The notes beneath the pieces are model-generated. The model was not told the origin of the DNA and ran no database searches. It was given only the letters and a program-made list of their open reading frames with translations. Shown here piece by piece: positions 36,820-44,727 of a stretch of 44,727 nucleotides of DNA (positions are counted from its first letter, which is position 1; each line of letters begins with the position of its first letter). Position numbers and translations under genes: made by a program. This stretch comes from Planctomycetota bacterium (GTDB lineage Bacteria; Planctomycetota; Phycisphaerae; UBA1845), in assembly GCA_016208685.1 (NCBI GenBank), contig JACQXM010000046.1, positions 1 to 44,727 of the forward strand, written 5' to 3'.

Positions 36820-36844
36820 AATTCGGAATTGGGAATTCGGAATC
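36820..36844. repeat. Short degenerate GGAATTCGGAATT tandem
   Basis: Two overlapping copies of AATTCGGAATT lie between pepT and the HlyD-type gene (36820-36844). They belong to the same style of degenerate GGAATNCGG motifs as the longer arrays at 7971-8000 and 44214-44313. Confidence 0.45.
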
Positions 36845-36928
36845 AGCGGCGTTGTGCGGGCCAAGCCGGTTCGGTCGGTGTCGGGGCCCAAGCGCTGCGT
36901 CAGCTCAGGCGACGATCCCGGCTACGTG

Positions 36929-38185
36929 CTACTTGCCCAGGCGCTTGCCGGGGCGCAGATCATCCGTCGGTTCGGCGACGATCGTCTGGCCTTCGTCGAG
37001 CCCGGAGACTACCTGGACCTGCGGCAGGGACTCGGCGCCGAGCGTTACCTCGGCTTCGCGCAGCACGCCGTTTTCCACCACCAGCACTTTGCCCGCCTTG
37101 CGCGAGGCGTCCAGCCGGCAGGCGCTCACGGGGATCCAGATGCCGGCTTCGGCATCGGGTGCGGGCTCCGGCGGCTCGGTGAGGAACGCCACCTGCGCCG
37201 AGCCTTCCACGCGGAGGTGCTCGTCGGGGTTATCGATGCGCACCTTCACCTGCACCGTGGCCTTGGAGTAGTTGGCGCCGGGGTCCAGCCACATGACGTG
37301 ACCCTTGTAACGCAGGGATTTGTCGGCATCGGGAATGATGGTGCAGGGCATGTCCCTGCGGATACGGGCGATGTCGAGCTCGCTGATGTCCACTTCGACG
37401 CGCAGCGCCGTCATGTCGGCGATGGTGCCGAACTGAGCGTTGGCGTTGGCGCCGCGGCCGCCCTCGGCGGCCACGAAGTCGCCCACCTCCACGTTTCGTT
37501 CCAGGATGACACCGCTGATCGGCGCCAACACCTCGCAATCATCCAGCGCCTTTTGTGCCGCGGCGAGAATGGCCTGCGCCGAGTCCACCTGGGCCTTGGC
37601 TTCCCGGAGCCAGCGCAGGGCGTCGGAATATTCGATGCTCGCCGCCTGAGCATCCTCGGAGAGACGGGAGACACGCTCGAAATTGACCTTCTGATATTCG
37701 AGATTCGCGCCGGCGCGCTCCAGTTCGGCGGCGGCCTGATCGCGCCGGGCGCGGTAGAGAACATCCTCGATGCGCGCGAGGAGCTGCCCGCGGGCCACGG
37801 CGTCGCCCTGTTCGAAGTGCAGGGACACGATCTGCCCGGAGACCTTGGTGGCGACTTCCACCTCGTGGTCGGAGACGATTTTGCCGGTGGCCGTCAGCAC
37901 CGGGCCGGGCTGCGGGGGGAGCTGGCGGACCAGGCGCAGCAGCCGGACCTCCTTCTCGCGCGATTCCTCTCCGCTGCCCAGGCTGGTGAGCCGGGCGCGG
38001 ATGGTGTCGCGCGCAGCGTAGGTCGCGAAGGCCGCGCCGCCGACGATGGCGAGCAGAATGATGGTCCACACCCATGAGCCGCGGCGCCGGCCACCGCCGG
38101 CGTCACGCGTGGAGCCGACAGGCCGGCGATCCTTGGGAATCGACAGCGTCTTCAGTTGCGCCCGAATGTCCGGCGGGGAGCTCAT
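36929..38185 (-). CDS. HlyD/RND-type periplasmic adaptor protein
   Basis: A 418-residue membrane fusion protein. One N-terminal helix (WVWTIILLAIVGGAAFATYA, about 39-58) anchors it. Then come the lipoyl half-motif KVSGQIVSLHFEQGDAVARGQLL, a long coiled coil (AAAELERAGANLEYQKVNFE... AQAILAAAQKAL), the second lipoyl half (VLAPISGVILERNVEVGDFV) and the beta-barrel. Such adaptors join ABC or RND pumps to outer-membrane channels. No transporter gene is adjacent, so the partner is elsewhere. The start at 38185 (MSSPPDIR) is chosen over an upstream in-frame start. It is divergent from lipA. Confidence 0.85.
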   Translation of the reverse strand: MSSPPDIRAQLKTLSIPKDRRPVGSTRDAGGGRRRGSWVWTIILLAIVGGAAFATYAARDTIRARLTSLGSGEESREKEVRLLRLVRQLPPQPGPVLTATGKIVSDHEVEVATKVSGQIVSLHFEQGDAVARGQLLARIEDVLYRARRDQAAAELERAGANLEYQKVNFERVSRLSEDAQAASIEYSDALRWLREAKAQVDSAQAILAAAQKALDDCEVLAPISGVILERNVEVGDFVAAEGGRGANANAQFGTIADMTALRVEVDISELDIARIRRDMPCTIIPDADKSLRYKGHVMWLDPGANYSKATVQVKVRIDNPDEHLRVEGSAQVAFLTEPPEPAPDAEAGIWIPVSACRLDASRKAGKVLVVENGVLREAEVTLGAESLPQVQVVSGLDEGQTIVAEPTDDLRPGKRLGK

Positions 38186-38301
38186 GGGGGGAATTCTACG
38201 CGAAAAACACCAGGTCTGCACGCCGCGCGGGGTCGCGGTGCCGGGCACGCGCCGCCGCGTCGGGGGCCGCCGGAGTTAAGCCTCGGAAGGCCGCGCGCCG
38301 G

Positions 38302-38330
38302 TGGGCAAGGATGGTGCGCGGCGGTACAAT
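38302..38330 (+). promoter_or_regulatory. Possible sigma-70 promoter for lipA
   Basis: TGGGCA at 38302-38307 and TACAAT at 38325-38330 are 17 nt apart in the 228-bp region between the divergent HlyD-type and lipA genes. Transcription would start near 38337, leaving a leader of about 77 nt. Confidence 0.35.
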
Positions 38331-38413
38331 TCCGGGGGGTCGGGGATGTGTCGCGGCGGTCGCATTCGGCTGCCGGCCGGGCCGACCAGGGCGAGGAGTC
38401 GCGAGGGACGAAC

Positions 38414-39337
38414 GTGCAGTTGCAGGTACTCGCCGATGCTCCGCCTCCGCCGCACCGCCGCTTGCCGCCCTGGTTGAAGCGGCCCCTTCCTTCGGGTGAC
38501 TTCTCCCACACGCGCGGCATCGTGTCCGCCAGCGGCGTGGCCACCGTCTGCCAGGAGGCAAAATGCCCCAATCTCACGGAATGCTGGTCTAAGCGGCACG
38601 CCACGTTCATGATCCTGGGTGACAAGTGCACGAGGCGCTGTCACTTCTGCGCCGTGTCCACCGCCCGCCCTGATCCCCCCGCGCCGGATGAGCCGGAGCG
38701 CCTGGCGGAGGCGGTGGCCGGGCTTGCCCTGCGGCATGTGGTGGTGACGGCCGTGGCGCGCGATGACCTGGAGGACGAGGGCGCCGGGCATTTCGCCCGC
38801 TGTGTACGTTCCATCCACCGGCGATGCGCGCAGACGACGGTGGAGGTGCTTCCGGCGGACTTTCACGCCCGCCGCGAGTGCATCGAAACGCTCTGTGACG
38901 CCGAGCCGGAACTCTACAACCACAACCTCGAGATGGTGGAGCGGTTGACGCCGCACTTTCGCCCGCAGGGGAAGTACCATCGCTCGTTGGAAGTGCTGCG
39001 CACGGTGAAGCAGATCGCGCCGCGGCTGATTACCAAATCGGGCGTGATGGTCGGCCTGGGTGAGACACGTGAGGAGCTGCGCCGCACGTTTGCGGACTTG
39101 CGCGACGCCGGATGCGACGTGCTGACCATCGGCCAATACCTGCCTCCGACGCTGGAGGCGCACGCCCCGGTTCAGCGGTTCTACGCCCCGGAGGAGTTTA
39201 ACGAGCTGGCGGAGCTGGCGCGTTCGCTGGGTTTTCTCAGCGTGGCCGCCGGTCCGTTCGTCCGTTCCAGCTATAACGCCGCCGATGTCTTCGAGGAAAG
39301 CCGCCGTCGGTTCGCCTCCTCGGGTGCCGCCCGCTGA
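38414..39337 (+). CDS. lipA: Lipoyl synthase
   Basis: A 307-residue radical-SAM enzyme that inserts two sulfur atoms into octanoyl groups on lipoyl domains. Both iron-sulfur sites are complete: the auxiliary cluster motif CQEAKCPNLTEC (C46, C51, C57) and the radical-SAM motif CTRRCHFC (C72, C76, C79). The C-terminal RSSY that ligates the auxiliary cluster is present (FVRSSYNAADVF). The start is GTG at 38414, which gives the usual length; reading frame extends upstream but lacks family similarity. It may be transcribed from the promoter-like site at 38302. Confidence 0.94.
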   Translation: MQLQVLADAPPPPHRRLPPWLKRPLPSGDFSHTRGIVSASGVATVCQEAKCPNLTECWSKRHATFMILGDKCTRRCHFCAVSTARPDPPAPDEPERLAEAVAGLALRHVVVTAVARDDLEDEGAGHFARCVRSIHRRCAQTTVEVLPADFHARRECIETLCDAEPELYNHNLEMVERLTPHFRPQGKYHRSLEVLRTVKQIAPRLITKSGVMVGLGETREELRRTFADLRDAGCDVLTIGQYLPPTLEAHAPVQRFYAPEEFNELAELARSLGFLSVAAGPFVRSSYNAADVFEESRRRFASSGAAR

Positions 39338-39647
39338 CCTTGCACGGCTTCGTGGTGCGGGGGCTGCCGGCCCTTCGAGAACGTCCGCGGCGCGTTTGCC
39401 GGGCGGGCTCATTCCAGCGCACAGCGGTTGCTGCTTTTCCGGACAGTTGGCGAAGCGTACCATGCATCAGCGCGCGAACGCGCAAGGGAGCAAGCTCGGA
39501 ACGAGCGCAGCGTGCCGCGGATTTCCACGTCGGCGTTGGTACTCGCCCAACGCCGCGGAAGGCGGTTTCCGCGGCCGGCTGCCCCGCGACCGGGCTTGCT
39601 CTCCATAGAGAACCGAAACCAAGCCGCATTCTCGCGGAGGACTTTCC
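39338..39647 (+). other. Non-coding gap with a perfect hairpin, before the Kazal gene
   Basis: No gene or known RNA was found in these 310 nt. CCGCGGAA at 39553-39560 pairs perfectly with TTCCGCGG at 39567-39574 around a 6-nt loop; no U-run follows, so it is not an obvious terminator. The Kazal gene start has GCGGAGGA as ribosome binding site. Confidence 0.5.
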
Positions 39648-40496
39648 ATGGCCCAGAGGACCATTCGACACAACGTCGCCCTTACTGCCGCATATATGTC
39701 TCTTTGCGTGTTGCCCGCCGGCTGCCCGCTCATCGAACAGTTCCGCATTTGCGGTGGCGCCGCCGGCATTCCCTGCCCCGCAGGTATGTACTGCCTGTTG
39801 GAAGAGGGTACGTGCCCTGGCGACGATCAGGCGGGGCTCTGTGTGCCCCGGCCCGAGGCGTGCACGCTGGAGTTCGCGCCGGTGTGCGGCTGCGACGGCG
39901 TTACCTACGCCAACGAGTGCGGCGCCGCGGCCGAGGGTGTCAACGTCCGCTCCGCGGGCGTCTGCGCGGAGGATGGCGGCAACGCCGGCGGCCTGAACGA
40001 GGGTGAAGGGGAGTTCTGCGGCGGGATCGCCGGCGTGCCCTGTGCCGAGGGCCTGTATTGTGCCTATGACGTGGGTGTGTGCGGCGAAGGCGACCAATCC
40101 GGCACCTGTGCCGCGGTTCCGGACGTCTGCACGGAGGAATTCGCCCCCGTGTGCGGCTGCGACGGAATCACCTACGGGAACGATTGTTTCGCGGCCGGCG
40201 CCGGCGTCAGCGTTCGGTCCCAGGGTGAGTGCCCGGCGGAGGGCGGTGCCGCCGCGGGCGAAGTCTGCGACGGTTTACAGGGCCTCGCCTGTGCCGCGGG
40301 ACTCTACTGCAACCACGATGATGGGTCGTGCGATGCCGCCGATCAGACCGGGATCTGCGCCGCCATTCCCGACGTGTGCACCGAGGAGTTCGCACCGGTC
40401 TGCGGCTGCGACGGAGTTACGTATGACAACGCCTGCTTTGCGGCCGCCGCGGGTGTGAGCGTGCAGGCGCAGGGTAGCTGCACCGCCGGGCAGTGA
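39648..40496 (+). CDS. Secreted protein with three Kazal-type protease inhibitor repeats
   Basis: A 282-residue exported protein. The signal peptide ends near C26 (VLPAGC), a weak lipobox, so lipid anchoring is possible but uncertain. Three units follow. Each has a Cys-rich segment (CGG-x-AG-x-PC...G-x-YC...C...D-Q-x-G-x-C) and then a Kazal motif (C-T-x-E-F-A-P-V-C-G-C-D-G-[VI]-T-Y-x-N-x-C...C). Kazal domains bind the active site of serine proteases. A fourth unit follows in frame beyond the TGA at 40494. The target protease is unknown. Confidence 0.82.
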   Translation: MAQRTIRHNVALTAAYMSLCVLPAGCPLIEQFRICGGAAGIPCPAGMYCLLEEGTCPGDDQAGLCVPRPEACTLEFAPVCGCDGVTYANECGAAAEGVNVRSAGVCAEDGGNAGGLNEGEGEFCGGIAGVPCAEGLYCAYDVGVCGEGDQSGTCAAVPDVCTEEFAPVCGCDGITYGNDCFAAGAGVSVRSQGECPAEGGAAAGEVCDGLQGLACAAGLYCNHDDGSCDAADQTGICAAIPDVCTEEFAPVCGCDGVTYDNACFAAAAGVSVQAQGSCTAGQ

Positions 40497-40775
40497 CGGC
40501 CGGGCGGCGAGACTCCGCGCGGCGGCCGCGGGCCCGGCGAGGCCTGCGACGGAATCCAGGGTATTGCCTGCGCCGCGGGACTCTACTGCAACCACGACGA
40601 TGGGTCCTGCGGCGCCGCCGATCAGACCGGGACCTGCGCCGCCATTCCCGACGTGTGCACCGAGGAGCTCGCGCCGGTTTGCGGCTGCGATGGAGTTACG
40701 TATGACAACGCCTGCTTTGCGGCCGCCGCGGGTGTGAGCGTGCAGGCGCAGGGTAGCTGCACCGCCGGGCAGTGA
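40497..40775 (+). pseudogene. Fourth Kazal unit, in frame after the stop codon
   Basis: Translation in the same frame past the TGA gives a 92-residue linker plus complete Cys-rich/Kazal unit, ending at TGA 40773-40775. The two stops are exactly 279 nt (93 codons) apart. The final ~121 nt of the unit, its stop and the following ~40 nt are identical to the third unit's end, while the first half differs at many positions. No start codon or ribosome binding site precedes it. Without readthrough it would not be translated. Confidence 0.7.
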
Positions 40776-40811
40776 CGGCCGGGCGGCGAGACTCCGCGCG
40801 GCGGCCGCGGG

Positions 40812-40831
40812 CCCGCCAGGCTTTTGGCGGG
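40812..40831. terminator. Hairpin between the convergent Kazal and mdh genes
   Basis: CCCGCCA (40812-40818) and TGGCGGG (40825-40831) form a perfect 7-bp stem with a 6-nt loop between two convergent genes. It lacks a U-tract, so termination is only suggested. Confidence 0.35.
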
Positions 40832-40859
40832 TCCAGCCGCCGCGGGTGCTCGTCGTTCT

Positions 40860-41810
40860 TCACCCCGCCCGACCCAGGCAGCCGTCCGCCACGCGTACCA
40901 GTTCCTTGACGTGCTCGATGCTGGTGTTGAGCAGCTTGCGCTCGTCGCCGTTGAGCTCGACCTCGATCACCTTCTCCACGCCGCCCGCCCCCAGCGTGCA
41001 GGGGACGCCGACGAAGTAGCCGCCTACACCATACTCCTTTGTGCAGTACGCGGCACAGGGGAGGATGCGTTTCTTGTCTTTCACGATCGCTTCCACCATC
41101 TGAACGGTGCCGGAAGCGGGTGCGTAGTAGGCGCTGGTGCCCATGAGTTTGACGATCTCGCCGCCGCCGCCCTTGGCGCGCTCGATGATGGCTTGCAGGC
41201 GGTCGGCGGGGATGAGTTGCATGACCGGGATGCCGGCCACCGAGGTATACCGCGGCAGAGGCACCATGTCGTCGCCGTGGCCGCCCATCAGCAGGGCGCT
41301 GATGTCCTCGACGCTGCAACCCAGCTCCATGGCGATGAAGGTCTTGTAGCGGGCGATGTCCAGGCAGCCGGCCTGGCCAACCACACGATTCGTCGGAAAG
41401 CCGCTCTTCTTCCAGGCGGTGTAGACCATGGCGTCCAGCGGATTGGAAACCACGATGAGCACGGCGCCGGGCGCCACGCGGGCGATCTGCTCGGCCACGG
41501 ATCCGACGATCTTCACGTTGGTCTGTATGAGATCATCGCGGCTCATGCCCGGCTTGCGGGGGATGCCCGCGGTGATGACCACCACCTCGCTGCCCGCGGC
41601 GTGGGCGTAGTCCGCCGTGCCCACGATCTTGCAGTCGAAGTCCTCGACCGGCCCGCACTGCGCCAGGTCCAGCGCCTTGCCTGCGGTCTTGTCCGCGAAA
41701 TCGGGAATGTCGATCAGGACGATGTCGCCCAGCTCCTTGGCGGCCGCCCAATGGGCGCACGTCGCTCCGACGTTGCCCGCCCCCACGATGGTGATTTTTG
41801 CGCGTTTCAT
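40860..41810 (-). CDS. mdh: Malate dehydrogenase (NAD-dependent, LDH-like type)
   Basis: A 316-residue TCA-cycle enzyme that oxidises malate to oxaloacetate with NAD+. The NAD site is VGAGNVGATCA (about 9-19). Malate-specific arginines are present in GIPRKPGMSRDDL (about 81-93). The catalytic His lies in GGHGDDMVPLPRY (about 176-188), and N in VSNPLDAM. The start is ATG at 41810 after AAGGAG. It is divergent in function from, but close to, fumC (1 kb away), so two consecutive TCA steps are encoded here. Confidence 0.95.
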   Translation of the reverse strand: MKRAKITIVGAGNVGATCAHWAAAKELGDIVLIDIPDFADKTAGKALDLAQCGPVEDFDCKIVGTADYAHAAGSEVVVITAGIPRKPGMSRDDLIQTNVKIVGSVAEQIARVAPGAVLIVVSNPLDAMVYTAWKKSGFPTNRVVGQAGCLDIARYKTFIAMELGCSVEDISALLMGGHGDDMVPLPRYTSVAGIPVMQLIPADRLQAIIERAKGGGGEIVKLMGTSAYYAPASGTVQMVEAIVKDKKRILPCAAYCTKEYGVGGYFVGVPCTLGAGGVEKVIEVELNGDERKLLNTSIEHVKELVRVADGCLGRAG

Positions 41811-41859
41811 GTTCAGCTCCTTAACTTCTCTCGACCCTGGCGCCTGTCGTTCACCGTGG

Positions 41860-41889
41860 ATGATACGCGCTCGCGGCCGTCCCCGGCAA
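41860..41889 (-). promoter_or_regulatory. Sigma-70-like promoter for mdh
   Basis: On the minus strand TTGCCG (41889-41884) and TATCAT (41865-41860) are 18 nt apart. The start would be near 41853, about 43 nt before the mdh ATG. The element lies just downstream of the stop of the next gene on the same strand. Confidence 0.45.
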
Positions 41890-41903
41890 CGCGCGGCGCC
41901 GCC

Positions 41904-42416
41904 CTAGGGCAGCAGCCACCTGCCGATCTGCACCAACCCCACCGCGAAACACGCCAGGCCGGCGAGAATGATAAGGAGGAACACGACTCCCCGGGGAACA
42001 TCCGACCAAGACAGGCGGGCGGCGGGGGCCTGGGTGGAACCGCGGGTGATCGCATCCGCCAAGCCCAGGCGCTCAATGCGCAGCCGCGCCGCTTCGGGGT
42101 ACCCGTCCAGGGAGCGAAGTCGCACCGCCCGGGGCAGTTGCGCCACGATCTGCCGGGGCGCGACGCCGGCGCGCCGGAAGAAGTCGTTTACGGCCTTATC
42201 CACTTCTGCCCCCTGGGCGCGGGAAGCCAGCCAGTAGCGGCCTGCCTCGTAGGGATCGTGCATGGCGAGGGATATCTCCCCCAGGCGTGCCAGTACTTCG
42301 CTGTCGTACCCTCGTGTTGAAAGATAGGACGCCAGTCGCTGCCGCGCGCGAGCGTAATCTCCGGAGGCAACATCGCGCTCGGCGCGATCAACGGCGGTTT
42401 GCGGGCGGCGAGACAC
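41904..42416 (-). CDS. TPR-like protein with C-terminal membrane anchor
   Basis: A 170-residue protein. The first ~60 residues (AERDVASGDYARARQRLASYLSTRGYDSEVLARLGEISLAMHDPYEAGRYWLAS) look like two tetratricopeptide-type helical repeats and recall the DUF6584 family. One C-terminal transmembrane helix (VVFLLIILAGLACFAVGLVQI) follows. The function is unknown. The GTG at 42416 is chosen as start because GGGGGAG lies at the right distance; open frame continues upstream without a good site. It sits just upstream of mdh on the same strand. Confidence 0.55.
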   Translation of the reverse strand: MSRRPQTAVDRAERDVASGDYARARQRLASYLSTRGYDSEVLARLGEISLAMHDPYEAGRYWLASRAQGAEVDKAVNDFFRRAGVAPRQIVAQLPRAVRLRSLDGYPEAARLRIERLGLADAITRGSTQAPAARLSWSDVPRGVVFLLIILAGLACFAVGLVQIGRWLLP

Positions 42417-42698
42417 TGCCGGACTCCCCCATGTGGGCACGCCGGCCGGGCGCCGGATGGCCGCCGGTGCTCGGGCCGCCTCGCATCCGCCGCGCGGGAG
42501 GACTCCACCGGCAGGCCGCAATGCGCGACCGATGCACCCACTCCCAGGACCGGCGCAGGATAGTCGGGCGCGGCATCCGCGACAACCCGTGGCATCAGCC
42601 GCGCGCTATGCCCCGCGCCGACCCGCGCTTGCCTCCAACCGGGTTGCGCGCGACGATGCGGCCTTGCCCAGCAACCATCAACGCAGGAGGAGTCTGAA

Positions 42699-44093
42699 AT
42701 GACCGCATCCACCCGAGTCGAGAAAGACAGTATGGGGGAAATGACCGTTCCGGCCGACGCCTACTGGGGGGCCCAGACGCAGCGCGCCGTGGAGAACTTC
42801 CCCATCAGCGGCTACCGTTTCGGGCGCCGTTTCATTCGCGCCATGGGTCTGATCAAACAGGCCGCCGCCAAGGTCAACCGCCAGCTCGAGAAGCTCGACG
42901 CCAAACGCGCCGACCTCATCATCCGCGCCGCGCAGGAGGTCATCGACGGCAGGCTCGACAGCCACTTTGTGCTCGACATCTTCCAGACGGGCTCCGGCAC
43001 CAGCACCAACATGAACGCCAACGAGGTGATCTCCAACCGCGCCATCGAGCTTGCCGGCGGGAAGATCGGCGCCAAGGAACCCGTCCACCCCAACGATCAC
43101 GTCAACATGGGACAGTCATCGAACGATGTGATCCCGGCCGCGATCCACGTCGCCGCCGCCGATGCCTTGCAGAACGACCTGAAGCCGGCGCTGGACCACC
43201 TGGCGTCGGCGCTCCTCGCCAAGGCGAGGGCGTTCGACAGGATCGTGAAGATCGGCCGCACGCATTTACAGGACGCCACACCGGTGCGGCTCGGGCAGGA
43301 GTTCGCCGGATACGCACGCCAGGCGGAACTGGCGTCGATGCGGGCCGTGAAGGCGGTCCGCGCGTTGCGCGAGCTGCCCATCGGCGGCACGGCGGTGGGC
43401 ACGGGCATCAACACCCATCACGAATTCGGCAAGCGCATGGCGACTGCACTTTCCGAGGCCACGGGCATCGAGTTCGTAGAGGCCGAGGACCACTTCGAAG
43501 CCCAGGCGGCCAAGGACGCCGTCTGCGAGGCGAGCGGGCAGCTCAAGGCCATCGCCGTCGGGCTGACCAAAGTGGCCAACGACATCCGCCTGCTGGGCAG
43601 TGGGCCGCGCTGCGGCATCGGGGAGATCAAGCTGCCCGCCACCCAACCGGGCAGCAGCATCATGCCCGGCAAGGTCAACCCGGTGATGTGCGAAATGCTC
43701 ATCCAGGTCTGCGGGCAGGCGATCGGCAACGACGCCGCGGTGACCCTGGCCTGCCGCGAGAGCTACTTCGAGCTCAACGTGGGCATGCCGCTCATGGCGC
43801 ACAACTTCCTGGAATCCGTGCGGTTGATGGCGCAGGGGGCGCGGGTGTTCGCGGATCGCTGTGTGGCCGGCATCGAGGCGGACGAGAAACGCTGCAACGA
43901 TCTGATCGACGGCTCGCTGGCCATGTGTACCAGCCTGGCGCCGCTGATCGGCTACGACGCGGCTGCGGGCATCGCCAAGGAGGCCTACGCCACCGGAAAA
44001 ACCGTTCGCCAGGTGGCGCGGGAGAAGAAGGTCATCAGCGATGCCGATCTCAACAAGGCGCTGGACCCCATGAGCATGACGAAACCGGAGTAG
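42699..44093 (+). CDS. fumC: Fumarate hydratase class II
   Basis: A 464-residue enzyme that interconverts fumarate and malate. The fumarase/aspartase signature GSSIMPGKVNP is at about 317-327. Other conserved phrases are GSGTSTNMNANEV, HPNDHVNMGQSSND (about 130-143) and GRTHLQDATPVRLGQE. The start ATG follows AGGAGGAG. Length and motifs are normal. It pairs functionally with mdh 0.9 kb away. Confidence 0.96.
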   Translation: MTASTRVEKDSMGEMTVPADAYWGAQTQRAVENFPISGYRFGRRFIRAMGLIKQAAAKVNRQLEKLDAKRADLIIRAAQEVIDGRLDSHFVLDIFQTGSGTSTNMNANEVISNRAIELAGGKIGAKEPVHPNDHVNMGQSSNDVIPAAIHVAAADALQNDLKPALDHLASALLAKARAFDRIVKIGRTHLQDATPVRLGQEFAGYARQAELASMRAVKAVRALRELPIGGTAVGTGINTHHEFGKRMATALSEATGIEFVEAEDHFEAQAAKDAVCEASGQLKAIAVGLTKVANDIRLLGSGPRCGIGEIKLPATQPGSSIMPGKVNPVMCEMLIQVCGQAIGNDAAVTLACRESYFELNVGMPLMAHNFLESVRLMAQGARVFADRCVAGIEADEKRCNDLIDGSLAMCTSLAPLIGYDAAAGIAKEAYATGKTVRQVAREKKVISDADLNKALDPMSMTKPE

Positions 44094-44189
44094 CCCGGGC
44101 CTTTCAGGACCGGTGGCGTTCCCGAGCGAGCGCTGCTGACGCGCCGCTTGCAGGTGATGAACCTGTGCGTGCCGGCCCGCGTGTGCCGC

Positions 44190-44411
44190 AGAACAGTACC
44201 GCGACTGTCTGAGCGCGGAATGAATGCGGAATGAGGAATTGGGAATGCGGGATGGTGAACGCGGAGTTTGGAATAGTAAATGCGTAATGCGGGATGGTGA
44301 ATGGGGAATGCGGCTTGCTTGGCGACGGGTGGCATGGCCCAGCGCAGCGCCGCCATGACGATTCCGGCGCGCAGAGCCACGGAGGCACGTGGGAACAGAG
44401 CCGCGACCGTA
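44190..44411 (-). repeat. Composite intergenic repeat, inverted copy near right edge
   Basis: The last 634 nt contain no convincing gene. 44214-44313 is a degenerate array of GGAATGCGG-like motifs (about ten units of 7-10 nt). 44336-44411 is the inverted counterpart of 71-146, with 44336-44367 identical over 32 bp. A module reading TCGCGGTACTGTTC on the minus strand (about 44191-44206) matches 8021-8035. The region from 44412 to the end holds only low-confidence frames. Confidence 0.7.
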
Positions 44412-44727
44412 TGGGAATGGCTGGTGCGAGAATCCCTTCGCGCACCCGCTTGAGGGCTTGGTCGGTGCGCCGGAGGATTGGTGGTTCCGTTCGGCTGCGT
44501 GGTTCGCCGGTCGGCGGGAGGTGTGCATGGCCATGGATGCGCTGGAGTTCTGAGAGACGCGGGAAGGGATGCCCGCATGGGGTGGATGCGAGAAATCGGC
44601 TATAGACGGGACGGGTAGGGAGAAGTGGAAAGAGAGTTGGGGATGCCTCAAAACAGTGGCGTGATGCGGCAAAGGGTTTGCCGCGGGCCACGTACAGGAG
44701 GTCATCCCGATGCGTACTGCAACGTAT

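Noticed and set aside
36854..38077. Long open frame antisense to the HlyD-type gene
   Set aside because: Composition is that of a shadow frame; the HlyD-type frame has clear motifs.
40494..40496. TGA read as a sense codon in this organism
   Set aside because: Many other genes here (for example the VKOR fusion and the cyclophilin) end in TGA at the expected place, so TGA is a normal stop. Readthrough at this site remains only a possibility.
40824..42320. Long open frame antisense to mdh and its neighbour
   Set aside because: It covers mdh, whose catalytic motifs are unambiguous; the antisense product has no domain.
1..44727. CRISPR arrays, tRNA or rRNA genes, insertion sequences, prophage
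   Set aside because: No regularly spaced repeats, cloverleaf or rRNA segments, transposase or phage motifs were seen on either strand; the repeat blocks listed lack the spacing of CRISPR arrays.

Overview
The window is about 44.7 kb of GC-rich bacterial DNA with closely packed genes on both strands. It most likely comes from a planctomycete, possibly one of the Phycisphaerae. The reasons are: a secreted Asp-box protein with the DCNxN...D.NGN.IPDEC segment and a dockerin-like C-terminus typical of that phylum; two membrane proteins with an embedded CxxCGY[DN]L...CPEC zinc ribbon; a Gram-negative Kdo pathway (KdsA and a Kdo-kinase-like protein); and frequent GTG or TTG starts. The taxonomic call is an inference from these features. 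No rRNA, tRNA, CRISPR array, transposase or phage gene was seen.

Layout: 0-7.7 kb holds an FAD amine-oxidase-like enzyme, a secreted Asp-box protein, a secreted C45-type acyltransferase/hydrolase, a secreted cyclophilin and kdsA. A 0.7 kb non-coding block of composite repeats follows. 8.4-13.1 kb holds an M24 aminopeptidase, accB, accC, a small beta-rich protein and a PLP trans-sulfuration enzyme. 13.1-15.9 kb (minus strand) holds a Kdo-kinase-like protein and an ABC-F ATPase gene broken by an out-of-frame deletion. 16.1-21.2 kb holds a GT-C-like membrane protein, a methyltransferase and a decaheme NapC/NirT-type cytochrome. 21.2-25.7 kb holds secreted, SEC-C and membrane hypotheticals and a well-delimited candidate small RNA.

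The most interesting part is 25.8-30.6 kb. Five co-directional genes encode a small exported peptide with an inhibitor-cystine-knot cysteine pattern, a VKOR-thioredoxin fusion, a PqqD-like peptide-binding protein, an HPr-kinase-like P-loop protein and an NTP_transf_5-type nucleotidyltransferase. I read it as a peptide maturation and export cassette. It resembles the 'HPr-rel-A' gene sets known from genome annotation, but here it has a disulfide-rich product and its own disulfide-forming enzyme.

30.8-39.3 kb holds oligoendopeptidase F (with a possible sigma-54 promoter), a lipoprotein, a peptide-transporter-like MFS protein, peptidase T, an orphan HlyD-type adaptor and lipA. 39.6-44.1 kb holds a Kazal-repeat protein whose last repeat is duplicated in frame beyond the stop codon, malate dehydrogenase, a TPR-like membrane protein and fumarase C. 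The last 0.6 kb is non-coding and carries an inverted copy of the repeat found at the start of the window.

How the genes fit together: accBC, lipA, mdh and fumC are core carbon and lipid metabolism. PepT, PepF, the M24 peptidase and the POT-like transporter suggest growth on peptides. The exported Asp-box, C45, cyclophilin, Kazal and knottin-like proteins point to a large secretome.
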